The notes below the pieces were generated by a model. The model was not told where the DNA came from, ran no database searches, and saw only the letters and a list, made by a program, of their open reading frames with translations. DNA of 10,000 nucleotides from Treponema sp. (lineage in GTDB: Bacteria > Spirochaetota > Spirochaetia > Treponematales > Breznakiellaceae). Location: positions 1 to 10,000 of the forward strand of contig JAIWNU010000026.1 of NCBI GenBank assembly GCA_020216655.1, in the 5' to 3' direction. This document shows, piece by piece, positions 6,700 through 10,000 of this stretch. The stretch's first letter is position 1; each line of letters starts with the position of its first letter. Position numbers and translations under genes: made by a program.

Positions 6700-7185
6700 T
6701 TATTTTGCTTCTCCGGCAATCTGTTCCTGAATCTCCACCACCTCTTCTGTGGAAAGTATGGTATCCAGATTCAGGAGCATAACCATGCGTCCGTTGAGCT
6801 GAACTATACCGTGCAGATATTTGCTTTTGAACTTAAAACCGATCTCAGGCGTTCGGTTTATGCTTTCTTCCTGTATATCCGCCACATCCTGAACTGCATC
6901 GACAGCCATACCAATATGACTCACTTCTCGGGCTCCCAAAATCTCCACGATAATAAACACAGTCCGGTCCGTATAAGGTTTTTCTGCCAGGTTAAACTTA
7001 AGCCGCATATCTATAACGGGAATAATCCTTCCCCGCAGGTTTATAACACCCTTGAGAAATCGGGATGTCTCATGGAGGGGTGTTATCGGGGTAAAGCGGA
7101 TCACTTCCTGAACCTTTACAATAGGAATTGCGTAGGATTCTTTTTCTATGGTAAAGACCAGGTATTTGTTGCTTGTTCCTGCCAT
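6700..7185 (-). CDS. cheW: CheW, receptor-kinase coupling protein
   Basis: A 161-residue single CheW domain, which links chemoreceptors to CheA in the membrane-associated array. Visible family features are the opening strand [17 protein letters not shown] (6-22), VQEVIR (25-30), and the central [20 protein letters not shown] (43-62), which includes the conserved Arg51 contact. A later [10 protein letters not shown] (92-101) and [17 protein letters not shown] (125-141) complete the two beta-barrel subdomains. A GTG at 7194 in the same frame would add three residues, but it lies within the ribosome site itself. The ATG at 7185 with AGGAGG eight nt upstream is therefore chosen. The gene follows cheY with a 14-nt gap and precedes the mcp, which suggests it serves that receptor. 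Confidence 0.96.
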   Translation of the reverse strand: MAGTSNKYLVFTIEKESYAIPIVKVQEVIRFTPITPLHETSRFLKGVINLRGRIIPVIDMRLKFNLAEKPYTDRTVFIIVEILGAREVSHIGMAVDAVQDVADIQEESINRTPEIGFKFKSKYLHGIVQLNGRMVMLLNLDTILSTEEVVEIQEQIAGEAK

Positions 7186-7193
7186 GGGGAACA

Positions 7194-7199
7194 CCTCCT
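7194..7199 (-). promoter_or_regulatory. Ribosome binding site deciding the cheW start
   Basis: AGGAGG on the minus strand directly after the cheY stop codon (TAAAGGAGG as a run, sharing no coding space) and 8 nt before the ATG at 7185. It overlaps the GTG at 7194, which rules that start out. Confidence 0.8.
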
Positions 7200-7571
7200 T
7201 TAGGGTTTCAGGTACATCTCCACCACTCGGATGAACTTATCTCCCTGAAAGGGTTTGATAATCCACCCTGTGGCTCCATTATCCCGGGCGGTCATCATTT
7301 TTGCCTTGTCCGTTTCGGTGGTCAGCATAATGATGGGAGTGGTGCTGTCAAAGGCCCGGACTTCTTTTACCAGCGATATGCCATCCATTTTGGGCATGTT
7401 GACATCGAAAACATAGAGCGCTATATCGTTTTTATTTTCCTTCGCCTTTCCGAGAGCATCCTGGCCATCGATGGCGGTAATAATATTGTCATAGTGATAT
7501 AACCTGAGGGTCTGCTCTACAATGCTGCGGATTACATCCGAATCGTCGGCAATAAGAATATATTTTTTCAT
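7200..7571 (-). CDS. cheY: CheY-type single-domain response regulator
   Basis: A 123-residue stand-alone receiver domain. The acidic pair is Asp9-Asp10, the phosphoacceptor is Asp56 in VFDVNMPKMDG, the switch threonine is Thr84 and the conserved lysine is Lys106 in KPF. The position equivalent to Tyr106 of E. coli CheY is Trp103 (GWIIKPF), a substitution common in CheY-like regulators outside enterobacteria. It is expected to take phosphate from CheA and act on the flagellar motor or, alternatively, serve as a phosphate sink or the output of a non-flagellar pathway. The FliM-binding role cannot be proved from sequence. The ATG at 7571 has AGGAGG seven nt upstream and follows cheA after 16 nt. 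Confidence 0.93.
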   Translation of the reverse strand: MKKYILIADDSDVIRSIVEQTLRLYHYDNIITAIDGQDALGKAKENKNDIALYVFDVNMPKMDGISLVKEVRAFDSTTPIIMLTTETDKAKMMTARDNGATGWIIKPFQGDKFIRVVEMYLKP

Positions 7572-7587
7572 CTCCGTTCCTCCTATT

Positions 7588-9903
7588 TTATTTTAAGGCT
7601 TCCAAAAAGCCCTGCATGTCTACCACAAAACCAATGCTGCCGTCCCCGAATATGGTTCCGCCAGAGAAGAAGCTGCAGTCCTGCAGGATAGTCTGGCTCA
7701 TGCTCTTTACCACAATTTCCTGCTTCCCAATGAGTTCATCGACCACCACACAGTAATGGGACTGATCAAAACTGAAGAGCAGAGAAAGCAGCTTGCCATC
7801 CTCTGGTTCTTCCCAGGACTCCCGGAATACTTTATGGGCATAAAGGACCGGGATATGGAGTCCCCGGTGAAAAATCATTGCCTCCGAGTCTTCATCGTTC
7901 CGGAACAGTTCATTCTGTTGAATCACCTTAATTTCTTCTATTGAAGAGAAGGGGAACACATATTTATTATCCCCTACCCTCGTAACAAAGCCTTCGATAA
8001 TTGCGAGTGTCAAGGGCAGTTTTATTGTAAACCGGGTACCCTTTCCCGGCTCAGAACTGACTTCTACCCGGCCATGGATACTGTCCAGGTTTTTTTTAAC
8101 CACATCCAGACCTACCCCGCGGCCAGACACACTGGTAACCCGTTCGGCGGTGGAAAAGCCGGGGAGGAACAGAAGATTATATATGTCTTTTTGGCTCAGT
8201 TTTCCAATTTCATCCCGTTTCACAAGACCCTTTTCCAGAGCCTTTTTCAGCACCGAATCCGTATCAATCCCCTGGCCGTCGTCCTGGACAATGATCTCTA
8301 TACCGCTTCCCTTGTGTTCCGCCGAAAGGAGTATGCGTCCCAAACGGTTTTTGCCCCGCTGATCCCGTACGTCGGCCCGTTCTATACCATGGTCTATGGA
8401 ATTGCGAATCAGATGCATCAGGGGTTCATAAATAGTTTCGATCACATTCCGATCTAGCTCGGTTTCTTCGCCCTTAAGTTCCAGATACACTGATTTGCCC
8501 AGTTCTTCCGCGGTATTGCGGGCCACAACCCGAAGCTTGTTAAATATTTCCGCTATTGGCACCATACCCATGGAAAGCACCAGGTTCTTTATGGTGGTGG
8601 TAATGCTTTCCAGCTGCGTAATGCTCCGTTCGGTTATTTCTGAGACCTGCAGCGCAAGAAGCTCCTGCTTGACCATGGACTGGTTTATAACAAGTTCTCC
8701 AACAATATCGATCAGGGTATTCAGCTTTTCGTTAGAGACCTTAACAATACCGCTCTTTTTTATACGGTTAGCCAGACTGTTCTGTTTTTTAAGGGCCTCT
8801 ACCACATCTTCCGGACGGGCTATCTTTTCTTCGATGAGTATTTCACCAACTTTTTTATCGGTTTCCCGTTGTTTCTGCAAAACTTCCTGGAGGATACCGG
8901 GCTCTATTTTCCCCTCATCTGCAAGAATTTCTCCGATCTTTTTATAGCTGTACTGTTCTTTAATTTTCTTAAAAAGCTTTATATAGGGATAGATATTAAT
9001 AATTCTAAAGGAAGCCTCCATGGCATCCTTTTTGTAATCATTGGCCTGCATGGTATCCAGAAGGTTCTTAAGCAGCTCCATACCATGGAATACAAGATCG
9101 ATAAGATCCTTGTTCAGCGTGAGTTTTCCATCCCGGATTATAGCAAGCAGGTCCTCCACCGCGTGGGCGGTTTCCTCCACATTTTTAAGTCCCAAAAACG
9201 CGCTGGAACCCTTTATGGTGTGGAAATTACGGAAAATTGTATTTAAAAGTTCCTTGTTGGTGGCATCATATTCCAGCTCAACTAAGGTTGCCTGAGCTTC
9301 TTCCAGATGTTCCTGAGCCTCGGTATAAAACTGCTCTAGAAGCTTGGTATCTTCTATTATTCCTGAGAAATAATCTGCTGGATAAGTGTCTTCCACAGAC
9401 AAATCTTCAGCTTCGTTTTCCGCTGCAGCCCCGGGCTCCTCTGGCGCGCCTTTTTCTGCAGCCCTATCCGAAGGAGCCGTACCTGCAGCTTTGTGTTGAG
9501 TGGTATTGTCTGCAGCCGGAGTAGTTCCGCCCTGGGTGTTGCCAGCCGCAGCTTCAACACCGGAAAAGCGCCGCAATTCCCCCTGGTGTTTGCGGATCAA
9601 ATCCCCAAAGGCTTTTCCCGAAAGACGGCTGGTAAAGTACAATTCGAGCCCTTCAGTAAGTTCGGTGAGTATCTCTAAAGCTCCCGCTTCAGACTCCTGC
9701 TTGGAAAGGGCTTTTGCCAAGGGAATAAGGTGCTGTACAAGTGAAACAAGCCGTTCAAGTCCTGGCTTGGCGGAAAGCACCTGTAATATTTCTGCAAGAG
9801 AATCCTGGATATCCAGGGCTCCCATTACATCTCCCATTTCATAGGAATCTACCTGAGAACGCAGCAATTGTATTTTAGAAAGCAGAGCCGAACCCTTAGC
9901 CAT
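7588..9903 (-). CDS. cheA: CheA, chemotaxis histidine kinase with N-terminal extension and MshEN-like repeat module
   Basis: A 771-residue kinase. Residues 1-115 are a helical region not typical of CheA, joined by an Ala/Gly/Glu-rich linker (116-170). The Hpt (P1) domain at about 178-290 has the phosphorylated His228 in FHTIKGSSAFLG. Residues 322-374 hold two 24-residue repeats, K-I-G-E-I-L...Q and K-V-G-E-I-L...Q, where P2 would be expected. Dimerisation helices (P3) follow at about 388-455. The ATPase domain (P4) shows the N box HLIRNSIDHGIE (497-508), G1 DDGQGID (541-547), F box GFSTA (582-586) and G2 GRGVGLDVV (594-602). A CheW-like P5 runs from 635 to 771. All catalytic motifs look intact. 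The ATG at 9903 has GAGG five nt upstream and starts 12 nt after the previous gene. It should phosphorylate the adjacent CheY and CheB. Confidence 0.97.
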   Translation of the reverse strand: MAKGSALLSKIQLLRSQVDSYEMGDVMGALDIQDSLAEILQVLSAKPGLERLVSLVQHLIPLAKALSKQESEAGALEILTELTEGLELYFTSRLSGKAFGDLIRKHQGELRRFSGVEAAAGNTQGGTTPAADNTTQHKAAGTAPSDRAAEKGAPEEPGAAAENEAEDLSVEDTYPADYFSGIIEDTKLLEQFYTEAQEHLEEAQATLVELEYDATNKELLNTIFRNFHTIKGSSAFLGLKNVEETAHAVEDLLAIIRDGKLTLNKDLIDLVFHGMELLKNLLDTMQANDYKKDAMEASFRIINIYPYIKLFKKIKEQYSYKKIGEILADEGKIEPGILQEVLQKQRETDKKVGEILIEEKIARPEDVVEALKKQNSLANRIKKSGIVKVSNEKLNTLIDIVGELVINQSMVKQELLALQVSEITERSITQLESITTTIKNLVLSMGMVPIAEIFNKLRVVARNTAEELGKSVYLELKGEETELDRNVIETIYEPLMHLIRNSIDHGIERADVRDQRGKNRLGRILLSAEHKGSGIEIIVQDDGQGIDTDSVLKKALEKGLVKRDEIGKLSQKDIYNLLFLPGFSTAERVTSVSGRGVGLDVVKKNLDSIHGRVEVSSEPGKGTRFTIKLPLTLAIIEGFVTRVGDNKYVFPFSSIEEIKVIQQNELFRNDEDSEAMIFHRGLHIPVLYAHKVFRESWEEPEDGKLLSLLFSFDQSHYCVVVDELIGKQEIVVKSMSQTILQDCSFFSGGTIFGDGSIGFVVDMQGFLEALK
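8782..8940 (-). repeat. Tandem 24-5-24 residue repeat within CheA (MshEN/GspE_N-like)
   Basis: Residues 322-345 and 351-374 of CheA align position for position: K-[IV]-G-E-I-L at the start, a hydrophobic residue at 17, Leu at 21 and Gln at 24, separated by the five residues RETDK. The spacing and the conserved Gly3, Leu6, Leu21 and Gln24 match the published pattern of MshEN domains. The pattern's first-position Arg is Lys in both copies, and the second copy lacks Gly10. This is a protein-level repeat; the DNA copies are diverged. Confidence 0.75.
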
Positions 9904-9915
9904 AGGAACCTCTGA

Positions 9916-10000
9916 TTAGAAACTGATAAAATCATTGGAATCGCTGACCAAAGAGCCCCCCAGGGTACCATGATCAGCTTCCCTATCTTCGCCCAACAAC
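9916..10000 (-). CDS. C-terminal end of an upstream gene, probably another chemoreceptor (partial)
   Basis: On the minus strand a frame enters from the right edge and is open for 27 complete codons, stopping with TAA at 9916-9918, 12 nt before the cheA start. The visible tail is polar (LLGEDREADHGTLGGS and so on) and ends NDFISF. The last five residues, DFISF, fit the aromatic-x-x-aromatic pattern of the CheR-binding pentapeptide of receptors (NWETF type). They also resemble EFKGF at the end of the mcp in this cluster. A flexible polar tail ending this way beside cheA suggests a methyl-accepting chemotaxis protein, but with so few residues it could be another che-cluster protein. It appears to be transcribed with cheA. 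Confidence 0.55.
   Translation of the reverse strand, partial: LLGEDREADHGTLGGSLVSDSNDFISF

Noticed and set aside
6684..6719. ATG start at 6719 giving the mcp 12 more residues
   Set aside because: It lies inside the end of cheW without a good ribosome site, while the ATG at 6683 has AGGAGG nine nt upstream.
7186..7194. GTG start giving cheW three more residues
   Set aside because: The GTG overlaps the AGGAGG ribosome site, so the ribosome could not be placed properly; the ATG at 7185 has ideal spacing.
6424..7203. Open plus-strand frame of 259 codons across the mcp and cheW genes
   Set aside because: Antisense to two well-supported genes and spanning their junction; no ribosome site, domain or coherent composition.

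Overview
This window looks like a chromosomal segment of a spirochaete, most likely a Treponema-type organism with a GC content near one half. That placement is an inference. It rests on the style of the chemotaxis proteins and on the pair of a NifU-like scaffold gene and a GGGtGRT-family gene, which from memory occurs in Treponema and in anaerobic Firmicutes. No rRNA, tRNA, CRISPR array, insertion sequence or phage gene is visible.

Left end, plus strand (1-461): the last 34 codons of an unidentified gene, then a small 116-residue TPR-like protein 5 nt downstream. It converges on the next unit, and a hairpin at 460-512 fills the gap. Minus strand, 519-2221: a two-gene unit with a NifU/IscU-like Fe-S scaffold protein first and a GGGtGRT protein second. 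The Shine-Dalgarno sequence of the second gene overlaps the stop codon of the first. A 166-nt gap (2222-2387) holds a perfect 16-bp palindrome and a possible promoter for this pair.

Minus strand, 2388-10000: one long chemotaxis gene cluster. In transcription order it reads: end of an upstream gene (probably another chemoreceptor), cheA, cheY, cheW, a methyl-accepting chemoreceptor (mcp), cheR, cheD, cheB. Most gaps are 12-17 nt, cheR and cheD overlap by 8 nt, and only the mcp-cheR gap is long (128 nt, containing a strong hairpin). The set contains the core signalling complex (receptor, CheW, CheA), the output regulator (CheY) and the whole adaptation arm (CheR methyltransferase, CheB methylesterase/deamidase, CheD deamidase). 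No phosphatase gene (cheC, cheX, cheZ) and no flagellar gene is present. The cluster promoter lies beyond the right edge.

The most interesting feature is in CheA. Where the P2 domain usually sits, between the Hpt domain and the dimerisation domain, it has two 24-residue repeats separated by exactly 5 residues. That is the geometry of the MshEN/GspE N-terminal domain, a family that includes c-di-GMP receptors. CheA also has about 115 extra helical residues in front of the Hpt domain. The mcp product lacks a complete HAMP domain and ends in a CheR-tether-like pentapeptide, and the truncated gene upstream of cheA ends in a similar one.
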